Source: Halonotius pteroides (GTDB lineage: Archaea; Halobacteriota; Halobacteria; Halobacteriales; Haloferacaceae). From it: 64,000 bases of DNA. This document shows, piece after piece, positions 1-9,649 of the stretch; within the stretch, counting starts at the first letter, position 1; every line of letters begins with the position of its first letter. The translations under genes were made by a program, and so were the position numbers. The stretch spans positions 62,001 through 126,000 of the forward strand of contig NZ_QMDW01000002.1 in assembly GCF_003605635.1 (NCBI RefSeq). The letters run 5' to 3'. The notes under the pieces were generated by a model. The model did not search any database. It was not told where the DNA came from and saw only the letters and a program-made list of their open reading frames with translations.

Positions 1-36
1 TGTATCATTGACTGCTGATGTGGGGGTGGGCATCCG

Positions 37-1605
37 ATGAGCGTCATCCTCTATGGGATCGTCGGCATTATCGTCACGATGCTGGCGATCGGCTTCTATG
101 TCGCCCGGAAGGTGAAAGGCGACAGCGTCAACTACATTGTCGCCGGCCGGGGGCTGATCCTCCCGCTGGCGGCGGCGACGCTGATGGCCCAATCGTTAGA
201 CTCGAATGCGACGTTAGGAAATACGGATCTCGTCGCCTCCTTCGGCTTCTGGGCCGGGGCGGCACTACCGGTTGGGCTGGCAACCTGTCTGTTTCTGACA
301 GGGCTGTTTTTCGCCAAGCCGATGAACCGGATGAATCTCACGACACTGCCGGATTTCTATCGACGGAAGTACGGCCGAACGGCCGAGATCCTTGCCAGCG
401 TCATCATGTCGGTGGCGTACGCGTTCCTCCTGGCAGGGAACCTCGTCGCCGGCGGCTTCCTCTTTGAGATTTTCGTTGGCACAAGTTTCCAGGTCGGCGT
501 CTTCATCATCGCCGGTCTCGTGTTGACCTACACGGTCGCCGGGGGCCTGTTCTCGGTTGCGTACACCGATTTCCTGCAGGCCGGTGTCGCTTTGGTCGGC
601 TCGATCGCACTCATTATCTTCGTGACGACACAGTACGGTATCACGATCCCCTCGGGAATGGGCCCGACCAACCTCGGACAGCTAACCGATCCAAGTCAGG
701 GGGCGTACATCAACCTCGCCACCATCGTCGCCCTCGGGCTTGGTGACATCGTCGCTATCGACTTCATGGAACGGGTATTTGCGGCCGATAGCCCCGAAAC
801 CGCTCGGAAGGCCTGCTTTATCGGTGCAGCCGGCACGCTGATTATCGGTGTTCCGTTCTCGATTGTCGCGCTGTCTGCGAACCCGATCCTCGCGTCACTC
901 GGCGTTGAAACCGGTGGCCAAGCCGTCCTCTACACGCTGTTGCAGAACGCGGTGCCACCATGGCTCGGCGCGCTTGTCATCGCCGGCATTCTCGCGGCAT
1001 CCTTCTCAACGAGCGATGGGGCGATCCTCGGCACCTCGGCGGTCATCGCCCGCAACATCGGCAACATCCGCGTTGACGAAAGCGAAGCGGTCGCCACCGA
1101 TGGCGGCACGAACGACGACGGAAGCGACGGCGGGCTGCTTGGCACCGACAGCGACAAGCTGCTGTCGGTCACCCGGCTGATGTCGGTTCCGATCACGCTG
1201 CTTGGCATTTTCTTTGCGATCCGGGTCTCGGCGACCGGGATGTTGCTTGTGCTGGCATTCGACATCATGCTGGCAGGCGCGTTCGTCCCGCTGGTGATGG
1301 GGCTCTACTGGTCAGATATGGCGACCACGCCGGCCGCCTTGGCCTCGATGGTTGGCGGCTCGCTGACGCGGCTCGTCCTATTCGTCTTGGTTCCAACCAC
1401 CTACGCCTACGAGAACACGCTGCTGTACATCGAAAACGACATTTTCACCGCTTCCTTCGACGGCTTACCAACGTTTATCGCCGCAGGGGTCAGCCTCGTT
1501 GTCTTCGTTGCCGTCGCCTACGCCACAAAGGACAGTTACGGCGTCCGCACCCTCAACCGTGATGGCCGGCGCACTATCGTCGCTGGTGGCGAAGACGAGG
1601 ACTAA
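37..1605 (+). CDS. Sodium/solute symporter (SSS family)
   Basis: A 522-residue polytopic membrane protein with about 13 hydrophobic segments, typical of Na+-coupled symporters of the SSS family (proline, pantothenate, urea, acetate type). The N-terminal half has the family-like stretch ending in the LTTLPDFYRRKYG loop, and the segment around residues 185-195 (TVAGGLFSVAYTDFLQ) matches the conserved TAGGLxAVxxTDxxQ signature. A cytoplasmic loop near residues 345-370 is a Gly/Asp/Asn-rich linker. A purine-rich stretch lies a few bases before the ATG. The substrate cannot be read from sequence; the neighbouring PhoU-like regulator and ureohydrolase make a nitrogenous solute possible, but that is inference. 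Confidence 0.9.
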   Translation: MSVILYGIVGIIVTMLAIGFYVARKVKGDSVNYIVAGRGLILPLAAATLMAQSLDSNATLGNTDLVASFGFWAGAALPVGLATCLFLTGLFFAKPMNRMNLTTLPDFYRRKYGRTAEILASVIMSVAYAFLLAGNLVAGGFLFEIFVGTSFQVGVFIIAGLVLTYTVAGGLFSVAYTDFLQAGVALVGSIALIIFVTTQYGITIPSGMGPTNLGQLTDPSQGAYINLATIVALGLGDIVAIDFMERVFAADSPETARKACFIGAAGTLIIGVPFSIVALSANPILASLGVETGGQAVLYTLLQNAVPPWLGALVIAGILAASFSTSDGAILGTSAVIARNIGNIRVDESEAVATDGGTNDDGSDGGLLGTDSDKLLSVTRLMSVPITLLGIFFAIRVSATGMLLVLAFDIMLAGAFVPLVMGLYWSDMATTPAALASMVGGSLTRLVLFVLVPTTYAYENTLLYIENDIFTASFDGLPTFIAAGVSLVVFVAVAYATKDSYGVRTLNRDGRRTIVAGGEDED

Positions 1606-1727
1606 TAATCGCTGCGTTGCTATCGCGGCGCAATTTTTGAACCGAGTACCTATACACTTATACAACATAAGTACGATTGCTTTTTTACCAATATGGTTTG
1701 GCATACGCAATTTCTGAGGGAGCATCG

Positions 1728-2777
1728 ATGAAAGGTGACGACCAGCAGATCCGCCGGAAAGCCCAGCAGTTGGGGTCGTCGACACTCGCGGTAACGGTGC
1801 CGGCCGAGTGGGCGCATCGTCATGAGCTGATGAAAGGTGACGAACTGATCGTCCAGCGCGACGAAAACGGGAACTCGCTGCTTGTGACGCCAGCCCAACC
1901 CGCCTTGACCGAGACGGAAACGACGATCTCCGCCGATACGATGAGTGCCGACGCGCTCTCACGGGCGGTCGTTACCCAGTATGTGCTCGGTCGCGGGTTC
2001 ATCCGGATCGAAGCCGAGGAGGCACTCACCGCGGCGCAGTACGACGCTGTCCTCGACGCCGAACGCCGGCTGATGGGGTTGGGGATCGTTGAGGAGTCAG
2101 CAACCCATATCACAATTCGGTGTTCGGTCGACCCCGACGATTTTGATCTGCCAACACTCTTCGGGCGGCTGGGTCGCACCGAGGCAACGATCCGCTCAAG
2201 TGCGGTCGACGCCCTGCTGACAGCCGATCCCGAGGCGGCCCGCCGGGCGCAGAATCGAAGTCCACAGCTCGAAAAGCTGTTTTCGTTGTTCCTGCGGCTC
2301 GTGTTTACGACCTACCGAAATCCCCAGCTCAATCAAGCCGTTGGCGTCGGCTCGGGGTTCCCGTTGATCGGGTACCGCTCAGCAGCCCAAGATATCTCGC
2401 TGATGGCTGGGATCGCCGACGAACTCGCCATGATCGCCGCCGATGAGATACGCGAGCCGCTTGACGATACGGTCGCTGAGGGGATCACGTCGGTACACGA
2501 ATCCCTTGATGCGGCCGCCGAAACGGTTAGAGACGCCGTTATCGACCCGGAGTACAGTCAGGTAACGACGGCCCGCAAGCGACTCACACAGTTCCATGAG
2601 GTCTCAACGGCCGCGATCGACCAGCTTGAGGCCGCCCGGCCGGAGCCACTGCTTGCACTCCATCGGTGCCACCTCCTCTTTGAGCGCAGCGCACGTCACA
2701 CCGAGGATACCCTCGATGTCGCAACCCACCTCGCCTTCCGGGAGAGTCCGGATGTCGTTACCCAGAACGGCCATTAA
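1728..2777 (+). CDS. AbrB-PhoU domain regulator (PhoU family)
   Basis: A 349-residue cytoplasmic protein. Residues 1-50 form a SpoVT/AbrB-type swapped-hairpin DNA-binding domain (RRKAQQLGSSTLAVTVPAEW, then KGDEL). The rest is helical and PhoU-like in two halves. This AbrB-PhoU architecture is common in haloarchaea, where such proteins are annotated as phosphate uptake regulators. An in-frame ATG exists at 1677, but the ATG at 1728 is preferred: a GAGGGAG purine run precedes it and the AbrB domain starts right there. The upstream gene is a sodium symporter and no pst transporter is visible, so its target need not be phosphate. Confidence 0.85.
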   Translation: MKGDDQQIRRKAQQLGSSTLAVTVPAEWAHRHELMKGDELIVQRDENGNSLLVTPAQPALTETETTISADTMSADALSRAVVTQYVLGRGFIRIEAEEALTAAQYDAVLDAERRLMGLGIVEESATHITIRCSVDPDDFDLPTLFGRLGRTEATIRSSAVDALLTADPEAARRAQNRSPQLEKLFSLFLRLVFTTYRNPQLNQAVGVGSGFPLIGYRSAAQDISLMAGIADELAMIAADEIREPLDDTVAEGITSVHESLDAAAETVRDAVIDPEYSQVTTARKRLTQFHEVSTAAIDQLEAARPEPLLALHRCHLLFERSARHTEDTLDVATHLAFRESPDVVTQNGH

Positions 2778-2785
2778 GGAATATA

Positions 2786-2815
2786 AGGTGACCCAAACTG
2801 TTCGGGTTTGCACCT
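2786..2815. promoter_or_regulatory. Dyad between PhoU-like gene and ureohydrolase gene
   Basis: AGGTG (2786-2790) pairs with CACCT (2811-2815). Inside it CAAAC (2794-2798) pairs with GTTTG (2806-2810). The element begins nine bases after the stop of the regulator gene. It could be an operator for the ureohydrolase gene or part of a transcript end. No family of element is recognised. Confidence 0.35.
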
Positions 2816-2928
2816 AATCACCGTAATAGATGGAACTTCACCCAAGAAACGCTTTAGTATGATTTCAATCTCCATTCAAGTGGGCAACAACGGGTCATCT
2901 CCGACTCGCTATTGCGCGAACGATAGCT

Positions 2929-4035
2929 ATGACAGACGAAAGATCAGGCGAAGATATCTACGGTGATGAGTACAAAGAATCAAACGAGCCGATCTTCAGC
3001 GGCATCCCAACCTTCCTCAAGCTTCCCGAGGTCGATCGCGATTCGTTGGCTGAGGAGGATGTCGACATCGGCATTATCGGCGCGCCGCTAGACACAGCAA
3101 CAACGATCCGGCCCGGCACCCGATACGGGCCACGAGCAGTGCGAGCAGCCTCAACGGTTCCCTCGCCACCTTACGAGCATTTTAATATCGAAACCGGCGT
3201 TGACCCCTTCAACATCTTCAGCGTCGCCGACACCGGTGATGCGGCGGTCACACCGGGCGACACCCGCCAGAGCCAACTGAACATCGAGGACGCCGTCGCC
3301 GAGGTCAGCGAGCAGGCGACGCCGATCATCATCGGCGGCGACCACTCGATCTCCTACCCGGACATCAAGGGGTGGGCAGAGGCCAACGATTACGACGACA
3401 TCGGCCTCATCCATTTTGACTGCCACGCCGACACCGGTGAGGATGGCCTCACCGGGTTTGAATACGACCACGGCGCGTGGGTCAAGCGGGTCTTCGATGA
3501 GGGGATCATGGACGGCGAGAACTACACCCTGATCGGCCCGCGTGGGTTCTGGCCCGGCCCAGATACCTACGAAGGGATGCGCGAGGCCGGCATGAAATGG
3601 TACACCTCGATGGAGGTCGGCAACATGGATCTCGACGAGATCGTCGCCGATGCCGTCCAGCGGGCGACCGACGGCACCGACGCCGTCTGGGTTTCCTTCG
3701 ATGTCGACGTGATGGAGCCCGCCTACGCGCCCGGCACCGGCGAACCCGAACCCGGCGGCCTGATACCCCGGGAGGCGATCTACATGGTGCGTGAGGTCGT
3801 CAAAGCCCTCGATCCCGAGAACTTCGGCTTTGACATTGTCGAGGTCTCGCCGGCCTACGACACCAGCGACAGCAACTCGTACAACGGCGGCGTCACCAGC
3901 GGGCTGGCCAACCGGCTCATCATCGAAGTAATGGGCAGTATGGCGCTCGCCGAACAGGGACTCGAAGAGGGATCACCGATCAAACCAAAAGAACCGCTCG
4001 GCCCGACCGAGTCGCCGCAGGCAGCCGACGACTGA
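2929..4035 (+). CDS. Arginase/agmatinase-family ureohydrolase
   Basis: A 368-residue cytoplasmic enzyme of the Mn- or Ni-dependent ureohydrolase family, which hydrolyses a guanidino group to release urea. The metal-site motifs appear in order: IGGDHS near residue 137, DCHAD near 164, and SFDVDVMEPAYAPGTGEPEPGG-type region near 250, followed by the family DIVEVSPAYD. Two positions are atypical: the usual DAHxD is DCHAD, and the usual DP of SxDxDxxDP is EP. Known members act on arginine, agmatine, guanidinobutyrate, guanidinopropionate or free guanidine; the substrate here is open. It follows the symporter and PhoU-like genes on the same strand. Confidence 0.85.
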   Translation: MTDERSGEDIYGDEYKESNEPIFSGIPTFLKLPEVDRDSLAEEDVDIGIIGAPLDTATTIRPGTRYGPRAVRAASTVPSPPYEHFNIETGVDPFNIFSVADTGDAAVTPGDTRQSQLNIEDAVAEVSEQATPIIIGGDHSISYPDIKGWAEANDYDDIGLIHFDCHADTGEDGLTGFEYDHGAWVKRVFDEGIMDGENYTLIGPRGFWPGPDTYEGMREAGMKWYTSMEVGNMDLDEIVADAVQRATDGTDAVWVSFDVDVMEPAYAPGTGEPEPGGLIPREAIYMVREVVKALDPENFGFDIVEVSPAYDTSDSNSYNGGVTSGLANRLIIEVMGSMALAEQGLEEGSPIKPKEPLGPTESPQAADD

Positions 4036-4052
4036 CCGGCGACAACGCCGGG

Positions 4053-5111
4053 CTACAGCTCATGTATCGCGTCAACTGCGTCGTCCAACGATGGGGCGTT
4101 AAACCACTCGGTGCCGGTGTAGGCGTTGGCACCCGCGGTGTACATGTCGGCAACCGCTGTCAGCACCGCGTCGGGCAGCGAGATCGGATCGATCTCACAG
4201 AGCGGTCGCCAGTCCGCACCATCGGCGTCGGCAACGTTTGCTTTCGCCGCCCCGACAGCCTCAACCCAGTCCGGCTGTTCGCGTTTGTAGTACTGCCGGA
4301 TCACTTCCTTTGAAAGTTGGTGGCCCTCAGCCGAAAACCGATTTTCGTCGAAGGTGCCGACCACGTCGGCGACACGGATCTCACCATCATAGAAGAGACA
4401 CTCGATCTTGCCGTCCTCGTGGGTGAACCCCGCGGCTGCGGCCTGCTCGTTCAATAGCTCGTTAACCGACAGCGCGACAGATTCGAGCTCGTCGAGGGCA
4501 GCCGCACCGGCGATTGTTTCGGCCTCGTCGCGGCTCAGATACCGATCTTGTTCCTCGTACTTCGTGGAGAACTCAACAACCGGCTCGGGCAGTTCGACGC
4601 TCACATCGGGCCATGCGTCGACATCGAGCCCGTAGTCGGCGGGCTCGCCACGCGATCGGAGGCTGGAGCCGACCGGTACCGTGTTCCGAAAGACGATTTC
4701 AAGGGGAATCAGAAAGTTCTCGCCGGCCGCGTCGTGGTAGGCGTCATAATCGTAGGCGTCGGTGTCGGCAGTGTCGCTGTCGAAATCGGCGTCGTCGCCG
4801 CGATACGGTAGGTCGGGCACCTGCGTCAGCTGGATCGCCATCTCCGTCGGTGGCTGTTCACAGGCAGCGAGTTCAACGACCTCGCTGTCGTCGGTGACAA
4901 CACCCTCGTAGTGGGTTGGGATGCCGGTGGCCGCTAAGCGTTCGAAATTGAACGCCCCCATCGTACAAAGGCTAGCTCCCTTCTCTGGGATCGCATCGGG
5001 CATCTGTCCCCAATCAAAGACGGAGTAGGCGTCGGTGAAGACGAACCGGCCCGCGCCGAGGTCGCTGTCGGTGGGCTCGCGGTCGACCCGAAACTCCTTG
5101 ACGCTGGTCAT
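4053..5111 (-). CDS. purC: SAICAR synthase
   Basis: Phosphoribosylaminoimidazole-succinocarboxamide synthase, the ATP-dependent step that joins aspartate to CAIR in purine synthesis. The 352-residue protein begins [10 protein letters not shown], has the [15 protein letters not shown] segment (family FTDRYSVFDWG-like, near residue 25) and the [17 protein letters not shown] segment near residue 155. An upstream in-frame ATG at 5174 would add an unconserved leader, so the ATG at 5111 is chosen. The gene is convergent with the ureohydrolase and divergent from cofH with about 130 nt between starts. Confidence 0.93.
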   Translation of the reverse strand: MTSVKEFRVDREPTDSDLGAGRFVFTDAYSVFDWGQMPDAIPEKGASLCTMGAFNFERLAATGIPTHYEGVVTDDSEVVELAACEQPPTEMAIQLTQVPDLPYRGDDADFDSDTADTDAYDYDAYHDAAGENFLIPLEIVFRNTVPVGSSLRSRGEPADYGLDVDAWPDVSVELPEPVVEFSTKYEEQDRYLSRDEAETIAGAAALDELESVALSVNELLNEQAAAAGFTHEDGKIECLFYDGEIRVADVVGTFDENRFSAEGHQLSKEVIRQYYKREQPDWVEAVGAAKANVADADGADWRPLCEIDPISLPDAVLTAVADMYTAGANAYTGTEWFNAPSLDDAVDAIHEL

Positions 5112-5243
5112 GCTCCAACCGGCGGCGGCCACGCCTATCAAGCTTTCAGTTTGCCGTGTCGTTGCTGTGGCCAAGGGGTTTCGGTGCCGGTGGGCCCCGC
5201 CGCGACCGACCGCTTTTTACTCGGGACAGCCAACCTTCCTAGC

Positions 5244-6632
5244 ATGACTGGCCGGTCGGCCGCCGACCTCGACGCCGACGCCATCAGCTTTCAGCACACC
5301 GTTGAGAGCGACCAGGCCTTCGAGAACGCCCTTGCCAAAGCCCGCGACGGCGACCGGCTGACCGTTGACGACGCCGTCGAACTCCTGACGACCGGTACCG
5401 AGCGTGACGGCATCGACCACGAGCGCAAGGAAGCCGTCCTCGAACTCGCCGACCGCCGCCGCGCCGAAGAGGTCGGCGACGACGTGACCTTCGTTGCCAA
5501 CCTCAACAACAACGTCACCACCGCCTGCAACGTCGGCTGTCTGTTCTGCAATTTTAAGGATACTGCCCACCAGTTCGAAGCCGACCACGACGCCGACCAC
5601 GCCGGCTTCACGAAGACGCCCGCCGACTCCCGCCGGATCGTCGACGACGCCCTCGATCTCGGCATCTCGGAGGTCTGTTCGGTCTCGGGGCTCCATCCCG
5701 CCTTCGCGCTCGACGACGAGCACCACGAGATCCTCGCCGGCTTCGACGAGCCCGCCCGCGCGGTCAACTACAAGCCGCCGGCTGTCTACGAGACCGACCC
5801 GGGAACCTACACCGAACAGATCAATGCGATGTCGGTCGACGGGGTGCACGTCCACTCGATCACCCCGGAGGAGGCCTACCACGCCCGCCGTGGCACCGAC
5901 TGGGAGTACGAAACTGTCTACCGCCGATTGCGCGACGCCGGTCTCGATTCCGCACCCGGCACCGCCGCCGAGATCCTCGTCGAGGAGGTGCGGGACGTGA
6001 TCTGTCCGGGGAAGATCAGCAGCGACGAGTGGATCGAGGCGATGGCGGGCGCGATGGCCGCCGGTCTCGATACGACGGCGACGATCATGTATGGGCATGT
6101 CGAGAACGAACGCCATCGGGCGATGCACCTCAAGCGCGTCCGCGACCTCCAGGATCGAACGGGCGGCATCCGGGAGTTCGTTCCCCTCTCCTTTGTCCAC
6201 CAGAACACGCCACTCTACGAACACGGCGTCGTCGACGGCGGCGCGAGCGACGCCGAAGACGAACTGATGATCGCGGTCTCGCGGCTCTTTTTCGATAACA
6301 TCGACAACATCCAAAGCTCGTGGGTCAAATACGGCGACGCAAAGGGGCTCAAGCTGCTGAACTGCGGTGCCAACGACTTCATGGGGACGATACTGTCAGA
6401 AGAGATCACCAAACGCGCCGGCGGGAGCTACGGCGAGTTCCGGAGCGTCGGCGACTACGTCGAGCTGATTGCTGCCATCGGCCGCCGACCCGTCGAGCGC
6501 TCGACCGATTACCGGACGAAACGACCGATCAGCGTCGACGACGACGGCGACTACGGCCCAACGCTCGGACCGCGAGCCGACGGAACGCCGATGGTCGAAC
6601 CGGCCGAGGAGACGCTGGTTGCCGACGACTGA
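5244..6632 (+). CDS. cofH: F420 (FO) synthase subunit 2, radical SAM
   Basis: Radical SAM enzyme that condenses tyrosine-derived hydroxyphenyl with the ribityl-diaminouracil precursor, half of the FO synthase reaction in coenzyme F420 synthesis. The 462-residue product has the CX3CX2C cluster motif at C95, C99 and C102 (CNVGCLFC). The HSITPEEAYHARRGTDWEYE-type segment and the C-terminal SSWVKYGDAKGLKLLNCGANDFMGT region are family hallmarks. An ORF start 93 nt upstream would overlap the purC promoter and is disfavoured; the ATG at 5244 follows CTTCCTAGC. Its partner cofG lies 4.5 kb away, beyond an AT-rich island. Confidence 0.94.
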   Translation: MTGRSAADLDADAISFQHTVESDQAFENALAKARDGDRLTVDDAVELLTTGTERDGIDHERKEAVLELADRRRAEEVGDDVTFVANLNNNVTTACNVGCLFCNFKDTAHQFEADHDADHAGFTKTPADSRRIVDDALDLGISEVCSVSGLHPAFALDDEHHEILAGFDEPARAVNYKPPAVYETDPGTYTEQINAMSVDGVHVHSITPEEAYHARRGTDWEYETVYRRLRDAGLDSAPGTAAEILVEEVRDVICPGKISSDEWIEAMAGAMAAGLDTTATIMYGHVENERHRAMHLKRVRDLQDRTGGIREFVPLSFVHQNTPLYEHGVVDGGASDAEDELMIAVSRLFFDNIDNIQSSWVKYGDAKGLKLLNCGANDFMGTILSEEITKRAGGSYGEFRSVGDYVELIAAIGRRPVERSTDYRTKRPISVDDDGDYGPTLGPRADGTPMVEPAEETLVADD

Positions 6633-6908
6633 TAAGTCTCAGATGTGGTAGAAGCTGCTCTGTTGAATAGAGGTGATCTTGAGAGCAGATAGAATACGAA
6701 GAGTATATAACCGGTTGAGAGGCGTGTTCTGAAAGAGATTTTACTTTATTCCAGCCTATGATTACTATTCAGCAAAAATTAGAATTGGGTAGAAACCGAA
6801 AGTCTGGCAGGGGGTAGTTACATCTCGTATGAGAGCGAACTTTTTGTAATTTTCTGAGTCAGTAGAGTGAATATAATAGGTAGTAAGCACGATATGTGGT
6901 GAAATGTT

Positions 6909-7841
6909 ATGACAGAGAACAACGATAGTACTTCGAAAGAAGATAGCCATCTTGAACCGGATGGGTCGAGTGAAAAGGAAAGGCAAAAATCAATATCTGT
7001 GACGCGACGCGGTGCCCTACAGAAGTCTGGGGTAGCTGGGCTATTAGGCACACTTGGATTTACACAATCAGTCGGTGCAGAAAATGGTATTACAGGAAAT
7101 AAATCTCCTACGGCAGCCGAAGAATTAGATGAAGAAAATGTCAAAAAACTACGTAAAGAACTAAGAAAAAACAAAAAAGAGACAGATGCTTCGGTGGATA
7201 AGACTCATAAAGAGAAGCTTTCAGGAGTGTCGACCCAAGACGTGATTGGATCTATCCCGTCAATCGGAAAGAACGAATCGTACGCCACACAATCGGCAAA
7301 TTGGGAAGCAGGCGATTACAAATTTGATATTCCACCCGCATTTGCAGAGTATGATACCAAAACATCTGGTGTCGTCAACAAGGCGTTTGCAGGTGCATAC
7401 ATCAATTACATTGGCGCAGATAATCCGTGGGCATGGGCAGAAACTGGACTTCGGTTCGATGTCAAAGATTCTGGCCGCTTTGAGGTTAGTAGCCGGGGGC
7501 AGTACGCCGGTGAATTAGTTGCAAGTGGGACTGCAGCCTCAGAGATCGAATTCAACATTCATTTGATTGATTTGACGGATGAGGAGGAAGTTCTCCGATT
7601 ACGTATTTGGAATCAAGGCTCACTCATTGTCCCGATTCCAGGGCAAACGCGTGACGAAGCATATCGAATTAGTGGAGAAGCTGATTTAACAGCGGACCAT
7701 AGTTACCTCCTTGTCCCTAGAGTTCGAACTTCTGCGGTTGTCATAGGAACAGGATCTGCCCAGTCAAATGCTTGGACTGGTCGATGGAATTTTGACGGAT
7801 TCTTCCAATGGTTTAACTTGTCATTGTCGTGGCTCGGGTAG
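6909..7841 (+). CDS. Tat-exported protein of unknown function
   Basis: A 310-residue protein I do not recognise. The N-terminus is charged, then a twin-arginine signal (SVTRRGALQKSGVAGLLGTLGF, residues ~32-53) ends at VGA. Residues 75-110 are Lys/Glu-rich and probably helical; the remainder (~120-310) is rich in alternating hydrophobic and aromatic residues, with WAWAETGLRFDV and ending NLSLSWLG, which suggests a beta-sandwich. It has no cysteine. Codon use is AT-richer than the surrounding F420 genes, a sign of acquisition. A small membrane protein follows after 46 nt, which could be a partner or immunity protein. Confidence 0.75.
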   Translation: MTENNDSTSKEDSHLEPDGSSEKERQKSISVTRRGALQKSGVAGLLGTLGFTQSVGAENGITGNKSPTAAEELDEENVKKLRKELRKNKKETDASVDKTHKEKLSGVSTQDVIGSIPSIGKNESYATQSANWEAGDYKFDIPPAFAEYDTKTSGVVNKAFAGAYINYIGADNPWAWAETGLRFDVKDSGRFEVSSRGQYAGELVASGTAASEIEFNIHLIDLTDEEEVLRLRIWNQGSLIVPIPGQTRDEAYRISGEADLTADHSYLLVPRVRTSAVVIGTGSAQSNAWTGRWNFDGFFQWFNLSLSWLG

Positions 7842-7887
7842 TAATACGACGCATATTTTAGTATATTTCCCAATAAAAGAGCCAAAT

Positions 7888-8247
7888 ATGAAAACAAGAG
7901 ATAGAGCACTTGCATCCCTGTTCCTCGGACTTGTAGGTGCCTCATTTATTACAGCCAGTATTATTGTTGGCACAGTCTACGGACTGGTGATTGCGGTTGG
8001 CCTCTTCGTTGTCCTCACGTATGTGAGCCCATCAAAAAGAATAAAAACGATCTCGTTCGAACTGAGCTATACCTTTGCATTAGCTTGTGTTGGCGGACTA
8101 CTCTCACTACTCGTATTCTCGCAGCTTGCCGGTGGATTCCCGGTCGACCACCCCCAGTTCTGGGCCGGAACGGTAATAATAATTGTTCTCACGGTGGCTG
8201 CCGGATACATACTCTCTCCGGAAGCAACCTCGATTGGCCGTTCCTGA
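7888..8247 (+). CDS. Small four-helix membrane protein
   Basis: A 119-residue protein with four predicted transmembrane helices (about residues 10-28, 31-46, 58-76 and 90-110) separated by short polar turns. No family recognised. Start chosen at ATG 7888, preceded by an A-rich stretch; an earlier in-frame ATG lies inside the preceding gene in another frame. It lies 46 nt behind the Tat-exported protein gene on the same strand and is probably cotranscribed with it. It is convergent with the winged-helix regulator, with only 34 nt between stops. Confidence 0.65.
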   Translation: MKTRDRALASLFLGLVGASFITASIIVGTVYGLVIAVGLFVVLTYVSPSKRIKTISFELSYTFALACVGGLLSLLVFSQLAGGFPVDHPQFWAGTVIIIVLTVAAGYILSPEATSIGRS

Positions 8248-8281
8248 ACAGTTCGTCTCGATTCGTCGGATTTTTGATCGC

Positions 8282-9055
8282 TCACAGCTTGGAAATAAGC
8301 TCTGCGTCTTCTCGGACACGGTTATATTGGTCAGTTGCCCAGTCGAGTGCATCGTCGGTATCGTTGATGATGATGCCTTTGACGCTTTGATCGGTGTGCA
8401 CGATGATCCCTGCATGATTCTCGTCTGAGATCCACAACGAGAAGCTCACCGGGACATCACCATGATACAATGTTGTGTTTTCATCTGATAGTACATTATC
8501 TGTTTGATTGGGATTGATTGTGCGGAGCCGTTCAAATATCTCTGGCTGAAGAACGAGTTCTAATTGGGCGTCGCTACCTGCCGTGGCATGACGATAGAAC
8601 GAATCCGCGTAGCCAGACATAGCAAGCGCAGTTATGCCTCGGATATGGGTTGCGGATTCGACGGCATTAAGTAAGATCTGTATGACATCATCGGGAACCG
8701 GAGCAGTTGCGATATGAACCTCTGCATCGATGAGGAAGTGACGGTCGACGGGTGTCGTTCGAGGTAATTCGTTGATTACCGGAGCAGCATCGGTAAGGCT
8801 CTCTAACCCCTCCTTGTAACGAGTGTGGTGGTTAAATGTACATTGGCCGAGAGGAGTGGGCTGCCACTCACCGTCAAGATATTCGACAAGATCAGCATGT
8901 TCGAGGTCGCGGACGATATCATCAAGTGTCGAACGTGGAATGTCTAGTGATTCGACGAGTTCTCGCTTCGCTTGGGGTTGGTTGCTGAGTGCACGGAGAC
9001 ACTCGCATCGTTTCAGGAGGACATCCGCGAGATCGAGTGATGCAGAGCGGGGCAT
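8282..9055 (-). CDS. Winged-helix transcriptional regulator (haloarchaeal HTH/DUF1724 type)
   Basis: A 257-residue regulator. Residues 10-70 are a winged helix-turn-helix: LLKRCECLRALSNQPQAKRELVESLDIPRSTLDDIVRDLEHADLVE, then a wing. The C-terminal part (~95-257) resembles the methanogen/halophile output domain (DUF1724-like), with an IHIATAP-like start and the GIIINDTDDALDWATDQY segment. It is the only regulator in the AT-rich island and the closest candidate to control the two exported-protein loci. The effector is unknown. It is more GC-rich than its neighbours, so it may have a different origin. Confidence 0.8.
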   Translation of the reverse strand: MPRSASLDLADVLLKRCECLRALSNQPQAKRELVESLDIPRSTLDDIVRDLEHADLVEYLDGEWQPTPLGQCTFNHHTRYKEGLESLTDAAPVINELPRTTPVDRHFLIDAEVHIATAPVPDDVIQILLNAVESATHIRGITALAMSGYADSFYRHATAGSDAQLELVLQPEIFERLRTINPNQTDNVLSDENTTLYHGDVPVSFSLWISDENHAGIIVHTDQSVKGIIINDTDDALDWATDQYNRVREDAELISKL

Positions 9056-9649
9056 GACATGGGATAAATGAATGTTATCTAACTTAATATTTGCTTAATT
9101 TTTGAATATTGAGCGCATTACATACTATAATCAAGGATAATAATTAAGATACTGCCAAAGATTGGAGAACCGTGATTGGATAGCAGGTTGCTAATCGCCA
9201 GACAGCGAAGGGTCATACTTTATTTGCCAGATCTCATATCTGATCGAATGTAAAATAGTATTGCCTATATGGAGTTTAGATTAGACGAACACCAATTTAG
9301 AGAGTATGATTACACTTATATATTATGATATAAAAATAAAACAGATTTATGTACCTTATCAAACAAAAAATATCGGAGTAGAGCAATTTAGGCTGCTGTT
9401 TTCGAACGAGAGACCTGCTGTCCAACTACGGAAAACCAATCATACGCCATCTTTCATCACTGAAGAATATATGGCTTGAATATCTACTTTTCAACGCCAG
9501 CGAACTAACTTATTCATCTAACTATATTCCAGAATTCCCTGTAGACTGCTTCTGCTGTCTTTATTTATTCAACATTAATACGTTAACATGCAAATTTGAG
9601 AGATATTATTTGATTTCTTTCTTTACTAATAGAATAATATGTCTGATTT
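9056..9649. other. AT-rich stretch without a gene
   Basis: About 590 nt, markedly AT-rich with many TATA-like runs. I see no open frame with haloarchaeal coding character, no tRNA and no clear terminal repeat. The end next to 9055 must hold the promoter of the winged-helix regulator. It probably represents decayed or foreign DNA within the island. Confidence 0.6.

Noticed and set aside
1-36. End of an upstream gene (a TGA at 16-18).
   Set aside because: Fewer than six codons are visible, so no assignment is possible.
6633-6720. Possible insertion-sequence end (TCTGTTGAATAGAGG region) at the left island border.
   Set aside because: No matching inverted copy or target duplication could be found on the right border.
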